From assembly GCA_027886175.1 (NCBI GenBank), contig JAJNNQ010000003.1, forward strand, positions 2,998,001-3,062,000: a stretch of DNA of 64,000 bases, given 5' to 3'. The first letter of the stretch is position 1; each line of letters begins with the position of its first letter. Positions 11,983 to 24,721 of the stretch are shown in pieces. The notes under the pieces were generated by a model that worked only from the letters and a program-made list of their open reading frames with translations, was not told the origin of the DNA and made no database searches. The DNA is from Phylloscopus collybita. Its lineage: Eukaryota; Chordata; Aves; Passeriformes; Phylloscopidae. The position numbers and the translations under genes are program-made.

Positions 11983-14900
11983 TTCTGTTGTATTAAAGAA
12001 ATAAATTTCAAATTTCGCCCGGTTACGGTTTTGGGTTTGTTGTTACTTGCTGAATGTGTCCCAGGGAGGAAGAAAGAAAGAAAAGTCTCCAGCTGTAAAG
12101 CAGAACAAGCTGAACGTGGCTCAGGGGCATCGTAGGTGACAAATTGCAGCATCAGCTCGGCAACAACGCCTCGTTTGGAGCCTCCGGAGCCTTTCCCAGA
12201 GAGAAAACGCTGAAATTCCTGACGCTGGGAATTCACCTTGGCCGTCGAGGGCTGCAGAGGAATGGGGACGTTCAGGGCTGGGATCGCTTTTCCTGCTGCT
12301 CTGGCAGCCTTTGGTTCTGCTCCTGTGTTTCTGGATTATACTGGGCAGTCAGAGCTTGAGAAAACCGTTCTGTGAATGAGCAGAGATGGAGGGAAAATTA
12401 TGGAAAACCCCCCCCAGGATCTGACAGATTCAGGTGTGAGCTCTGGCAAGTCACTGGTCTAAATATTCATAGGAAAAATGAGTATTTGATTACTTTTAAA
12501 TTGAATCCCTAATCTCTGTGGACCTCTTATGTTCTGACAGAAAGGGGCTCAGGAAGTATAAAATTACATATTCTTTTAAGCACTTAAAACTATTTAGAGA
12601 AAACATTTTCACTTAGGCACGGGAGGCAAAAAAAAAATGAAAAAAAAAAAGTTTAGAAATAGGTACTGGTTCAATTTAAAGCAAAAAGAGAGAACTTTGG
12701 AGACTGCAATTCATTTTATTCATGGAGGACTCGTTGAGATTTATATTGGAGCTCATAAAAGCCAGAACCAGTGTTCCAGCTTTTCCAACAGCCGGGCAGA
12801 AGCGGCGAATTTCAGTTTGGGATTTACTTTAAGTGCCTGAAGTCTCACAAAGGAAATTAAGTGCAGTGGAGCAGACAGTGCTGCTTTGGTCACCACTTCT
12901 GCACTCGTATTTCAGCTGCCTTTGCCTCCTGACCAGCTTTCCTTGGCAAATTGAAAAGTTTTTTGGCAACAAAATTCCTTGGAAAAGTTGCATTTGTGCT
13001 CACCGATGGCAGAGATGGAAATTCCAGTCTCCAGCTCCACCAACCAAACAGCTGGATGTGGAATGCCATCAACCAAAAGCTTGGTAAATATGTTGTGAAT
13101 ACCTGTTGCGACACCAAGATAAGTATTTGGCCTTTATTTTATCAAAACCTACCACAATAAGAGGAGTCATCTCCTCCTGCATATGGAATTAAGGATATTT
13201 CCAGAATTCCTGAGAAAAAATTCCTGGGAAAAATCCCTTGTATTTTTATCATTTTGTGTTTCCCAGGATGCCAATAAATGTTATTTATCCTCCTAAGTTG
13301 CTATTTGGGCTGGATTTTAGAGGAGGAAAGAAAAAAAATCCAGATTTTCACATTTTTTTTTATCTTCCAGCCACTCAAAGCAAACTCCTGGGTTGAGGGT
13401 GTGTTTTCCTAGAGGCTTTTCTCTGTGAAAAGAACAATGTTAGCTACACTGGGAAGTGGAATACGTGGGAAAGGGATGTTTGGAAGCAGAAAATTCCAGT
13501 CATCAGTTCAGGTCAAGCCCCAGTGTCCCACCAGGGCTCTGGACAGCAGAAGTGGTCTTGGCAAAAGGTCTCTCCCAGCTGCCCAGTTTCCCAGCCAAGC
13601 ACATGGGAACCAAAGGGACCTGGTAAATATTTGTTTCCAGAATCAGTTAATGACAGGCTAACAGAGCAGCTCGTGAAACTTTAATTTGGTGGGAGGTCAT
13701 TCTGAGCTCTCCAGAAGGCACAGCCACGAGGAGCCAGTGGAAATGGAGCCCAGTGCGGGTGAACTTTGCTGCTCGGGGAGAAAATGAACAAACAAACGAA
13801 CAAAAGAACAAATAAAACCCCAAACAAACAGAAAAGAGCTCCCCCCGTCCCCATCTCAAACCTAAACAAAACCCCAGATGTGGAGAAGGAGCTGTAGATA
13901 TTAGGCAAGGCTTTTAATTTATGGGAAAGAGCACACGCAGTAAAAACCTTTGCTTTGATGATATTACCAGAGCACCAGAGTGCAAATAGACTCCAATCCA
14001 TTATGTTTTAAACTTATAAAATTTATTAGCCCCGAACTGCGATCTTTAATCATGCCAGGCTCTCTTCTGAATTTATGGCACTTGTGCAATCATTACTCAG
14101 CCTGCATGGAACCATATATTTCTGTGAATTAAACTGAGAAGCAGTTTTGCTCATTAGCATTACAAGTGTTAATGAAATGAAAGATCACATGAGTTTGTGG
14201 GGAACAGAGAGACTCGATATCGTCAGGAGTTTGAGTCAGACACAGCTGAAACATCCTCTTCCTATTTTCTGAAATTCCCACTCCCAGAGGTCTCCAGAGC
14301 TTAGCAAGATCATAAAACTGGAGCAGCATTTCATGGAGTCCCTTTTAGTTAATATCACTGCATTAAATAAGATCTCTCCTGCAAAGGGAAGAAAATGATT
14401 GTTCTCTCTCCTAAGCCGGCTGTGTAAAATGTTCTTCAATAAAATCCAAGAAATTAATATTCAATGATTTACAGTAAATCTCTTGAGCACAGGAGGTTTG
14501 CTCGAGACAGGAAAAGCAAACACTTATGGGGTACATTATTATGATGGCTTATGCTAATTAAATTGAAGCAGAAATCCTTAATTTATGCTTTACCATCAAG
14601 TGCAAAGGGGAAAATTCTTTCTTGGTTCAAGCTTTATCTTGTTAAGAAGATTTACCTCCTTATTTCCTAGAATAAAGAGCTATTTTTGAGACTCTACTGA
14701 GAAAGCAGAGGCTTGCAGAGCTTTTCTCCATGTTGCCATGACACTTTGGATCTCAACCTACAGTTCAACACAATAGCTGCAATTAGGTTAATTAGAACAT
14801 TATCTCAAAGTACACAGCTATTGTACAAAAGAAGAAACATTCTCACTGAATATGCTGCTTAGTCACCAATAAATGATTTTTTTTTTTTAATTACGTTTTT

Positions 14901-15128
14901 CTAATTATAATGAATAATTTATTTCTCCTGTGGACGCTTGACATTTAAATATTGTAACTCCAAAAAATAAACCATCCAACATCAGCTTAGGACATGGGGA
15001 GTTTTTCTGACCTTTTAGTTATTTTCCTTCCATAAAATAATGAGAGAAAAAGAACACCTATAATGAGGGATTTTATTATTTTGCCTCATTAGTTATTTCC
15101 AAATTCAAAGGCCTTAATGAACACCCCA
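11983..15128. other. Unique sequence, partly AT-rich and CNE-like
   Basis: No gene or repeat family recognised. The part from about 14450 to 14900 is AT-rich with many homeodomain-type TAATTA and TTAAT cores and no repeat signature. Confidence 0.4.
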
Positions 15129-15232
15129 TCTAGATGTGGTGCTTAGGAACAGGGTTTAGTGGTGGACCTGCAGTGCTGGGTTAATGGGTGGACTTGTTGA
15201 TCTCAGAGGTCTTCTCCAACCTGAGGGACTCT
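15129..15232 (+). mobile_element. CR1 LINE 3' end
   Basis: Plus-strand CR1 terminus. The phrases TAGATGTGGTGCTTAGGAAC, GTTTAGTGGTGGAC and CTCAGAGGTCTTCTCCAACC appear in family order. Confidence 0.82.
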
Positions 15233-15432
15233 CTGACTCAAATAAACAAAGCTTTTAGTCTGCACACAACAAAAAAAGTAGCCAAGTACAGACTAAGAAA
15301 TACAAGAAACTAGGAATAAAAATGGTTAACCCGATGAGATGGGGCGTGAGGCCACCAGGAGCCAGCTTCTTTTCATATTGGTGTTATGTCAACTCAAAAA
15401 AGAAAAGCTGTAAGGGGAAAAATGAAATATTG

Positions 15433-15768
15433 ATTCATTTTCTAAAACTCAGCTCGAGCACAGGAGCAAAAGGTACCAGGAGTGTGTGGATGAAAAGCAG
15501 CTCCATGAGAACCCCTGGCAATTGGGTCACTGATGTCAAGAGAGGCAGATCCAGGTCAATTGTTGACTTTAGGCCATTAAAGACGTGAGATAAACATCCA
15601 ATTCATTTTCTAAAACTCAGCTCAAGCACAGGAGCAAAAGGTACCAGGAGTGTGTGGATGAAACGCAGCTGCATGAGAACCCATGGGAATTCAGCCATGG
15701 ATGTCAGGAGAGGCAGATCCAGGTCAATTGTTGACTTTAAGCCATCAAAGATCTGAGATAAACGTTCA
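15433..15768. repeat. Two-copy tandem duplication, 168-bp unit
   Basis: Two head-to-tail units, 15433-15600 and 15601-15768, both starting ATTCATTTTCTAAAACTCAG. They share about 90% identity by eye (about 17 differences, no indels). On the minus strand the right unit is open (frame 15603-15818), and 168 is a multiple of three, but I recognise no domain. The surrounding 15.24-16.06 kb could be part of an unclassified mobile element. Confidence 0.85.
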
Positions 15769-17411
15769 GCTCCCTGGAACTGCTTTGTCTGACTGGTCCC
15801 AAGTGACACCAGGGGCACTCAGGCCATATGTGTGACACACCCTGTGCCCCAGGGTGTGACCAGCCAAGGCTCCAGCCTGAGAATTCCTCTTCTGCAGCCT
15901 CCAAACCACCTTTGAGTCCAGTTCCCACTCCTGGAGAGCTGCACACTCTGGACAAACCCACTGTGGGCAGAGACTTCCCAACATACATCTCATGAATGTC
16001 ACCCCTGTCGCTGGAAATATCAAATGCCAACTTCCTCATAATTTATTTCTGCCTGCTTGACAGGCAGGGAATTCCTGAGGACAGAACTCCAAACCTGAAC
16101 ATTTGTTTCTGCCGTTTTGTGTCTCGCATTTGTTCCCGTTCCCCACCCCACTTATCAATCATTTTCACTAATTAGTACTGCCCACATTTATCTTCCATCA
16201 CCACCAACTCTCTTCTTGCCACGTCCTGAAGGTGAGAGAGCTGCTGTCAGGTTTTAGGCAAACCAGGAACATCTCTGGAGTGAAATGATGGAACACCAGT
16301 CCCTGGGAAATGACTGCAAAACTCCCTTAACTTCAACAAAATGATTTTTTCACTGATAGGAAAAGTTACCAACCAGATGCTCAGCTGAGCACACGAGGAT
16401 AACTCACCCAAGAGCCAATTTTGGTACTTTTAGCTTCCAGGATCTTTCCCCAAAACCAAGGAGCACAGTTCACACTTTAAAGGAATTTGGTCTGATATTT
16501 AGATCAGTTCAAACCTCTCAAGTTAATTCTTTTTTTTTTTTTTTTCTTATTTCTTCATTGCTATGCAAAGGATGATGTTTGTTATAACCCAATTCTTTGT
16601 TCCTGTGAGACAAGTACAGGTTTGCTGAGCTGGTACTTCAGGCATATCTGACACAAGTTAGAAACAAACTCAAAGATAAATACAAACACACATAAATTTC
16701 ACTTAGCACAAAATTCTCATTTCAGACAGAAAAACTTCACTACTAAATTCCAGCTGGAGCCCCAAAAAATTGCTATACACTGAGAAGAGCCTTGAGGACT
16801 AACAGAGCAGATTATTTCAGACCACAGGATGAAACATTATAATTGAAATGAGGTTTTTGGGTTTTTTTTCATTTAAAGAAGGAAGAAAACAAAATAAAAA
16901 ATATTTTTTTTAGATTTATCTCCGTTACATGCATTTAAAAGAGACCTTCAGTGGCCTTGTACTTCATGGCTGTGCCCTGCAACTCCTCCTGTAACAAAGC
17001 ATGATTGAAATTCCTCATTTTCCATGCCTGTTTCTTCATTTTTCCTTTTCCACTATTTCCCTGTTCAATAGTTCCTGTCCCACAGATTTAGGATGTGTGT
17101 GCAAGTGTATCCTACATAATACAGCACACGGCGTTATTTGAGAGAATCACAGATGAAAAATTAAAGCTAAAATCTCCTTCCAACACTTAATCAAGCAACA
17201 GAGCCATAATCAATGGGGAGAGGCTGGAAAGCTGCTCTGGCAGGCACTTCCCATCTCAACCTGCAGCGTTTTCTCCTCTCAGCAATTTTCAGTTCCCCAC
17301 ACTGAGAGCCAAAACCATCACAGCCACATCAGGCTTGGACTCAAAGTAGCACCTGAAACTCTTTAAAACAAATAAACAAATTTAAAAAAAAATCTTATAC
17401 TGTGCTTGCCA
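15769..17411. other. Unclassified; no gene recognised
   Basis: 15769-16062 may belong to the same element as the 168-bp duplication: the minus-strand reading begins TGTCAAGCAGG at 16062. No matching target duplication was found. The rest is unique sequence with T-runs near 16531 and A/T-rich stretches. Confidence 0.35.
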
Positions 17412-17888
17412 TGATGCCTTAACTTTGAGTTTTGATGTTTTTCAGGTTCTGTGCTGCCCAGGGTGCAGCTCTCAGCCTCACATTCAGGGTCACTCAGCTC
17501 TGCACAGAGCAGGGACACAAAACAAATCCTGTTCCTGCTGCACACCAAGGACAACTTTCAGCCCAACAGCACAAACAAGGGTGGCTGGAGGGAGGAACAA
17601 GAAGGATGGGACCTCACAACCTGCAGCTGGAATTGGGCAATTCAACCCCAAAATGCAAATGGACCAAAACTGATCCAAGTGTGAGACCTGGTGACCATTT
17701 GTCCATTTTGTGTCCATTTTGTGTCCATTTGAGGTCCATTTTGTGACCATTTTGGGTCCACCTTGTGTGCAGCCCTGGCCAGGCTCTTGTCCTGCCCAAG
17801 GTGCACCCTAAAGGCCTTTCAATAAATATCTGCTTTATTCTCTGGCTCTGCCCAGTCTCTGTTCCAGGTCAGCCTCCCCAAGGCATCA
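17412..17888 (+). mobile_element. Solo LTR, minisatellite-bearing family, copy 2
   Basis: Same family as 4003-4502, full length, TGATGCCT...AGGCATCA. It keeps AATAAA at 17821-17826, followed by TATCTGCTTTATTCTC. The internal 11-bp array at about 17702-17756 is the shortest of the four, with five units, one of them mutated (CCATTTGAGGT). The flanks share only CCA (17409-17411 and 17889-17891), so the target duplication is eroded or shorter than in copy 1. Confidence 0.87.
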
Positions 17889-18572
17889 CCAAGGCAGTGA
17901 ATTAGCAGGGGGGACAAGGATGTGATGACAAAATGTGTGGCTGTGGGGAGACTCACAAAGATCAAAGAAAGCAAAACGTTAATTTCCCAGTGTTGCTGTT
18001 TCATTCTCTTCTGCTCTCACCACATTTCACCAAAGTCTACCTCCTCTTCTTCCAGGTAGCCATGGCTGCTGCTGCCAACCCAGTTTGCCATCTCTGGGAT
18101 GGGAAGAGATTCCATGGACATCTCTCCCCTTTCCCTATTTCTGCTCATGCTCATTTTCACAGCCGCCCCACCACAGGTGAGAAAGAACATCCTCACCTCA
18201 TCCCACGCCTTGTGTCCTTCTCCTCTCCCCCTGCCACTCTCCCTGGGCCCCTTCTCACCTTTTTTGCTTCTCTCCAGCCAAGCTCTGCTCATTCCCCTGG
18301 AGAACCTGACAAGCTGCAAACCCCTCAGCCCCCTCAGGCAGGAATATCTGCTGCCACTTGTGATCTGGCAGCCATCCGACCTCATCTCCTGTGCTTGTAT
18401 TGCGGATTCTCCTCTGGGGAAACCATCCACCTCTGCCGTGCCTGGTGCAAATGGAAACCTGCTCCCCAGGGGGCTTCTGGCAAGGATGGAAAAAAGGAAA
18501 ATCCACCTGTGCCTCCCTGAGAGTTGGTGATGTCCTTGCAACGCGTGAAGGAATTTTTTTAGATCTGTTTTT
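17889..18572. other. Unique, relatively GC-rich sequence; no gene called
   Basis: Overlapping open frames of up to 195 residues (17933-18520 plus, 18017-18541 minus) reflect high GC and few stops. They overlap on both strands, show no domain, and have no visible promoter or splice evidence. Confidence 0.4.
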
Positions 18573-19141
18573 TGTTGCGTTTTATCTTCTTTTTTTGCCA
18601 GGGTCGGGATTAAATGCGCAAGACGGTGTTTCTTGTTTGGACTCAGAATGTTTATTATTTCTTATTTCTATTAATGTGAGTTCCACAGCACTTCTAGCTA
18701 ACAAAGTAAAAATGGAGCACCCCTATCTCTCTCTGTACAAGGCCTTTTAAGGATAAACTGGCCAATTAAGAAATGACACCTAGATTATTTTCACTTTTAA
18801 CCCAACAACCAACCACCCCTGGCCCGCAATGTGCACTTTCCTACCCAATTACAAAACACCACCCAGACCATGGAGAAGAAGGTGAAAAAGAAGGACTCAG
18901 CCTCTGCCCTAAATCCTCCACCTTGCTCTCTATATATTACTGTATTCTGAACCCTTAAACTCTGAGTTTTGCACCCTGTGCTGTCACACACTTCCATTCA
19001 AACCCCACACCCACAATCCCAGTGCTGTCACTCAATTTTGGGAGCCTCCTCCACGGCCTCATGTGGAATGCAGGGTTTGCTTGGGGGTCAGTGCCTGGCA
19101 GCACAGAAAGCCTGAACTCCTCAGTGCCCAGGGCTCCCACA
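18573..19141 (-). mobile_element. Solo LTR, second family (class II-like), copy A
   Basis: A 569-bp element homologous over its full length to 45227-45789 but in the opposite direction. On the minus strand it starts TGTGGGAGCC and ends CGCAACA. The flanking duplication GTTTTT is exact: 18567-18572 and 19142-19147. The complement of 18651-18656 is AATAAA. The 6-bp duplication is typical of class II (ERVK-like) elements. No internal genes. Confidence 0.9.
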
Positions 19142-22100
19142 GTTTTTCTCAGCCTTCAGCTGATTTCTCCTGCCCTGTCTGTTCTCAATTCCCCGCTCAC
19201 CCTCCAACAGGAGCTCTCCCTGCAGGTCTTTTGGGTGATAATAATCCAGCAGCCCCTTCCTCCACAGAGCTGCCTCCTCCCCCAGAGACACTTCCCTCAT
19301 CCTGCTCCTCTTCAGGGAATTAATGAGGAGCAGAGGGTGGGATGGTTCCCAGGACAGGGCAGACACAAAGGACAGGGACAGACAGAAAGACCCCACCAAC
19401 CCCAAATCATCAACAGCAGCAGAAATCTGGGTGTGGGACTGGAAATCTGGCAATGCATCTCTCCAGCCCAGCCCCTGGTTTTGCAGCATTTTAGGTACCC
19501 AGCCTTAGCCTAGCAAAACACAGCAAATCTCAAAGCCATTTTTAGCAATTTATACTTCATTAAGGAACAGGAATATTTAACCCCACCAAGGGGATAATGT
19601 GGCTTTTTACCAGAATACCAAAACCAATTTTCATTTTCTTCTGGAGAAGGACAATTTCCTGCACGTTTTATAACCATTAGTTGACATCACCTCCAAAATT
19701 CACATTTCTATCCATCAACTCTCCAAAAATCCGTGTTTCCCACAAAACTGTGTAGAGGAAGTTACAGGTTCCTCACAACTGTGTAGTCATCTACAACACC
19801 TTTGAGCAGATATCAACCTTCTTGGGCAGGTTTTTTCATCCCTGCTTACTGAGCCCCAACTATTTGTTCTTAAAAACTTAGTATTATATTTATTATATCT
19901 TGTTTATATGAATTAAAACAAATTTAATGTCCTATATTGACACTTACAGGAGCACTTCATATTTTTTCTTCAGTGCTCTTTAATTCACTGATGCAATGCA
20001 GCAATTATTGATTTTGGGTTTTTTTTTCCCCTCCCTAAATTTAGCAGCAGCAAATGTTACTTCATTAGTGTATCCACCTAGGGTTTTCTTCACAATAAAT
20101 TCTGCATTAAAGGCTGCAGCCAGCATATTTTTATTTATGCCAGGGTTCCACCCAGAGGCAATAAAAAGCACCAGGATTTTGCCTGGATTTTGTTCTCCCT
20201 TTGTTCCTTAAGTTTGTTCACCCCCAGTCCAAGCTCACTTAGGGGTTAAAATGAAGTTTCAGTCTAGAGGGAGGCATAAAAATGGTTAAAACTGGAATTG
20301 GAGAGGGAGAAATCCAAGCAAGGAAGCAAATTCTCAGCATCAGTTCATTTCTTCCTGACCTATCACTTGCTCCTTGTGAGTTTTGTGTGGGGACTGATTT
20401 ATGGGGCAAATGGGCAGAAAGAAACCTGTCCCTAAAGTGTGCCTGGGGCAGCAACCTGCAGCAAGAATAAATATTGACTACAGAGTTCTTGGCTTTAAAG
20501 GTTTATATTGAAAAATAAATAAAAGAAAAAAGAAAATCAAAACCCACTCGAAACACAAGCAAGAGGAACAAACCTTGAGACATTTGGCAAAACCATTAAA
20601 AAAAAAAGCCCCAAAAAACTTAAATACCAACTCATTAAAAGTTACCTCTGCCCTGTGAACAGAGTTTGTTGCCATCTAAGTGCTGGGAAAAGGGAAATTA
20701 ATTAATCTTTGTGCGTATTAGAGTGAAAATTGATATTTAAAGAGGTATTTTGCTCCTTATGGGAAGAACAGGAATACTCAGAGGGCACATTTAGGGGTAA
20801 AGCTTTAACTCCACTCTGACAGGCAGCAGAGACTCCAAAGGCAAGGCCTTCCCTAAGACACAGAGTGCTAAACTGAAATAAATTAACTCATAATTTAGGG
20901 GATTTTCACCCAGAACTGTTTCATTTCACTGAAAACAGGGAACTGAGATTACATTATTCCTATATAAATTTCAAGCAACCTTCTTAGCAGAGACTTTAAG
21001 AGATTTGGGTGCCAGTGAGGAATATCTGGGGAGCCAGATGGACACAAGCACTTGAGAGCTGTCAGCTGGTACAGAACAGAGACAAGCAATCACTAAATGG
21101 AGATTTTTTTTTATTATTATTTTTTTATTTCCTTCTGGTAAGAGGAGAGGATGGATTTCTCAGGGAAAGAGCCTGGATGGATTCACTGAGCTCAGTAGGA
21201 AGGGACAGTGTCTGAGAGCAAAGGAAACCTCTGCTGGCTTCAAGGACTTTAATTTTTACCCCATAAACAATTCCAATGAGACGAGCTATGTAATAGCTTT
21301 TTTATGATAATTATGTCTATTTGTTTGGTCTTTTACCAGATCATTAAAGCTACTGAGGTTGCTGGAGAGCCATTAGAGCCATTCTTTTTTTCTTCTTTTT
21401 CTTTTTTTTTTCTTTTTTTTTTTTTCTTTTTTTCTTGGACTGTTTTAACTGTCCTTATTTGATTACTGGAGTTTAGTGATGATGAAGATTTATAAGCAGG
21501 CAAGAGAAGCTATTTTGAAAAAAGCTTTTCTTCTGAATATCAACAGTCCCCTCCTCTGGAAATAGGTTCAGTGACAGCTTTTTCTTTATTAAAAAGGGAG
21601 AAAACAATGCGAGAGAAAATAGAAAATATTTATCTAGAAAATATCATCTAGAAAATAACCCAAAGAAAAAATAAGGTTTTTATTTCCCCCACAATGTTAC
21701 AGGGAACTGGGGAAGGCAAGCAGAAAGAAAAACATTTTAGCGGAGAAGCCTGGCACGAATTCAAACATAAATTTGCATCATGCAGGATCAGGGATGAAAT
21801 TAAGAATAACTTTGTTCTGCCCTGAAATTTACCTCCCTTGGGCTTGGGATTGGTGTTGTAAAGCCACGGGATGGGTGGGTGGAGAAGGGGAAGGGATAGA
21901 AAAATACAGACACATGGAAGTTGCTCCACCAGGACTCTGAACTCAAGTTGAAAGCCTCACCTCCAACAGGACAGAGTCCAAGGGTGGGCTCAATCAAGCT
22001 CTGAGACATCTTCTGGAGCAAGATTTCTGTCATTTGACAGCCTGAGGAATCAAAATGTGACAGAAAAATCCCAATTTGTTGACACATGAACTCATTTAAA

Positions 22101-22267
22101 CACACAATTTTAGGTTTTTCTAATCGTGTTCCGAGTCTGAGCAGTTTTCTGCAGCTCGCTGAGTCCAACAACAGCATTTGCCACCTGCACTGAGATTGTC
22201 AGAAATTTCATTACAATCCCATGCACACATCCCTGCAGTTTTGGCATCAATTCCTCTGCTATCACTT
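19142..22267. other. Unique sequence, no gene recognised
   Basis: 19142-19510 is moderately GC-rich with open frames on both strands and no recognised domain. Later sequence is AT-rich. A C-interrupted poly-T tract lies at about 21385-21436. Confidence 0.4.
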
Positions 22268-23520
22268 TGAATCACAGAATCACAGAATCACAGAATTTCT
22301 AGGTTGGAAGAGACCTTCAAGATCACCCAGTCCAACCCATGTTCTTACACCTCAGCTAGACCATGGCACCAAGTGCCACATCCAGTCTTGTTTTAAATAC
22401 ATCCAGGGATGGTGACTCCACCACTTCCCTGGGCAGGTCATTCCAATACTTTATCACCCTTTCTGTGAAAAAACTTTTTCCTGATATCCAACCTGTATTT
22501 CCCCTGATGCAGCTTGAGACTGTGTCCTCTCCTTCTGTCTGTTGTTGCCTGGAGAAAGAGACCAACCCCACCTAACTACAATCACCTTTCAGGGAGTTGC
22601 AGAGAGTGATAAGGTCACTTCTGAGTCTCCTTTTCTCCAGGCTGAACAACCCCAGCTCCCTCAGTCTCTCCTCACAGAGTTTGTGTTCCAAGCCCCTCAC
22701 CAGCCTCGCTGCCTCCTCTGGACATGATCGAGCATCTCAGTGTCCATCCTGAACTGAGGGGCCAGAGCTGGACACTGCACTCAGTGTCCATCCTGAGCTG
22801 AGGGGCCAGAGCTGGACACTGCACTCAATGTCCATCCTGAATTGAGACACCCAGAGCTGGACACTGCACTCAGTGTCCATCCTGGGACAACCAGAGCTGG
22901 ACACAGCACTCAATGTCCATCCTGAACTGAGGGGCCAGAGCTGGACACTGCACTCAGTGTCCATCCTGAACTGAGGGCCAGAGCTGGACACAGCACTCAA
23001 TGTCCATCCTGAACTGAGGGCCAGAGCTGGACACAGCACTCAATGTCCATCCTGAACTGAGACACCCAGAGCTGGACACTGCACTCAGTGTCCATCCTGA
23101 ACTGAGGGCCAGAGCTGGACACTGCACTCAATGTCCATCCTGAACTGAGGGCCAGAGCTGGACACTGCACTCAATGTCCATCCTGAACTGAGGGCCAGAG
23201 CTGGACACTGCACTCAATGTCCATCCTGGGACACCCAGAGCTGGACACTGCACTCAATGTCCATCCCAAACTGAGGGGCCAGAGCTGGACACTGCACTCA
23301 ATGTCCATCCTGAGCTGAGACACCCAGAGCTGGACACTGCACTCCAGGTGTGGCCTCACCAGTGCCGAGTCCAGGGGCAGAATGACCTCCCTGCTCCTGC
23401 TGGCCACACCATTCCTGATCCAGGCCAGGGGCCATTGGCCCTTTTGGCCACCTGGGCACACTGCTGGCTCATGTCCAGCCAGCTGCTGACCAGTGCCCCC
23501 AGGTCCCTTTCTGCCTGGGA
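22268..23520 (-). mobile_element. CR1 LINE, 5'-truncated, with ORF2 remnant and internal minisatellite
   Basis: The longest CR1 in the window, lying on the minus strand. Its 3' tail is three copies of AATCACAG at about 22270-22294. Upstream, the complement of 22356-22571 translates to a recognisable CR1 ORF2 C-terminus, including the segments [20 protein letters not shown] and [15 protein letters not shown]. Farther upstream, CR1 sequence continues to about 23520 (CCCCCAGGTCCCTTTCTGCC) but is interrupted by a 14-unit tandem expansion at 22737-23345. The reverse transcriptase core and endonuclease are missing, so the copy is dead. Confidence 0.92.
22737..23345. repeat. Minisatellite (14 units, about 40-45 bp) within CR1
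   Basis: Fourteen tandem units, each starting with TGTCCATCC and ending with AGAGCTGGACAC(T/A)GCACTC. The middle has three variants: CTGAACTGAGGGGCCAG (or GGGCCAG), CTGAACTGAGACACCCAG, and a short CTGGGACACCCAG. The unit is ordinary CR1 sequence present once in typical CR1, so the array arose by local expansion after or before insertion. Confidence 0.93.
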
Positions 23521-23892
23521 TGTTACTGGACCTGCTTAACCTTTGTAGTTCCTAACAGGGTTTGAGGGTGGTGCACCAGGCACTGCTTGGTGTGCTTTGT
23601 GTGCTGTGCATCCAGATTTGGACAGAGATTTACGTCACTCTTCAAGGTGTGAACTGAGCTTCCATGAAGTAATAAATACTTCCATTAAATGTCTTCTACC
23701 TGCAGGAGACTCTCTTATTTTCCAAAGTCTCAGTCACATCTGCGTGCAACTTGATTTTCAGGTAGCAGAAGCTCCTACAGTTTATTTCCTTCCACATAAA
23801 ACCTTCATTTACATTTTTAACACCACGGGTTTTGCAGAAATTAATGAAATGTAACATGTGTCACTGTTGTTAAAAAAGGAGCATAAGGAGCA
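23521..23892. other. Unique sequence, no gene recognised
   Basis: A short gap between CR1 and a T/G tract. An 85-codon open frame at 23597-23854 has no recognisable domain. Confidence 0.4.
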
Positions 23893-24208
23893 TGTGGTTT
23901 TGGGTTTGGTTTTTTGGGTTTTGGTTTTTTTTTTTGTTTTTGTTTTTGTTTTTGTTTTTGCTTTTGTTTTTGTTTTTTTTGGGGTTTTTTTTGTTTTGTT
24001 TTGTTTTTTGTTTTTGTTTTGTTTTTTGTTTTGGTTTGGTTTGGTTTTTTGGGGGGCTTGGTTTTGGTTTTTTTCGGTTTTGGTTTTTTGTTTTGTTTTG
24101 GGTTTGGGGGGGGGTTGGTTTTTTTGTTTTGTTTTGTGTTTTGTTTTGGTTTTTTTTTTTGTTGTTGTTGTTTTTGGGGTTTTTTTGTTTTGTTTTGGGT
24201 TTTTTTGT
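23893..24208 (+). repeat. T/G-only low-complexity tract with G-runs
   Basis: About 316 bases almost free of A and C. It contains several G-runs of three or more (GGGGGG at 24051, GGG and GGGGGGGGG near 24100-24114). G-quadruplex formation on the plus strand is plausible. Confidence 0.94.
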
Positions 24209-24675
24209 GAAGTTATTTATACAGAAATATTTTATGTGACCAGTTATTTAGTTATTTCTTCAGAGGTGACTTTCCAGGGCCTGCATTGCCAGAATCACAG
24301 GGTTTGACACAACTCTGGATCAAACACTGGAAATTTGTCCTCTGCTCAAACACAAACCATGCCATGAAAGGCAGTCCCACACAAAATGTTCACCTGAAAA
24401 ACTGCTGTTGATTTTTTTTCTCTACTGCCTTCATAAAAAACCCCCCCCCCAAGCATCAGTCAATAAAAGCAGCAAGTGTTTGCTTTGTTTGTTTGGTTGT
24501 TTTTTGTTTTTGTTTTTTTTTCTGGTCCTTTTAATAAAAAGAGCAGCTCTTGAGGACTAGAGGAATATCAATGAACATCCCTACTGGGATTAAAAAATAC
24601 ATATAAAATATTCAGCTGCAGAGAATTAATTGTCCTTAGAAAATAAAAAGGTTTTAGTACAGAAAGTTGGATGAA

Positions 24676-24721
<46 letters not shown>

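Noticed and set aside
15241..16062. Possible LTR ending at 16062
   Set aside because: A TGTC start is visible on the minus strand, but no matching 3' end or target duplication was found.
17933..18541. Frames of 195 and 174 codons on opposite strands
   Set aside because: They overlap on both strands in locally GC-rich DNA and show no domain, splice signal or start context that I trust.
23858..24307. 149-codon hydrophobic frame resembling a membrane protein
   Set aside because: It translates a T/G-only tract; F, V, L, C, G and W arise from composition alone.
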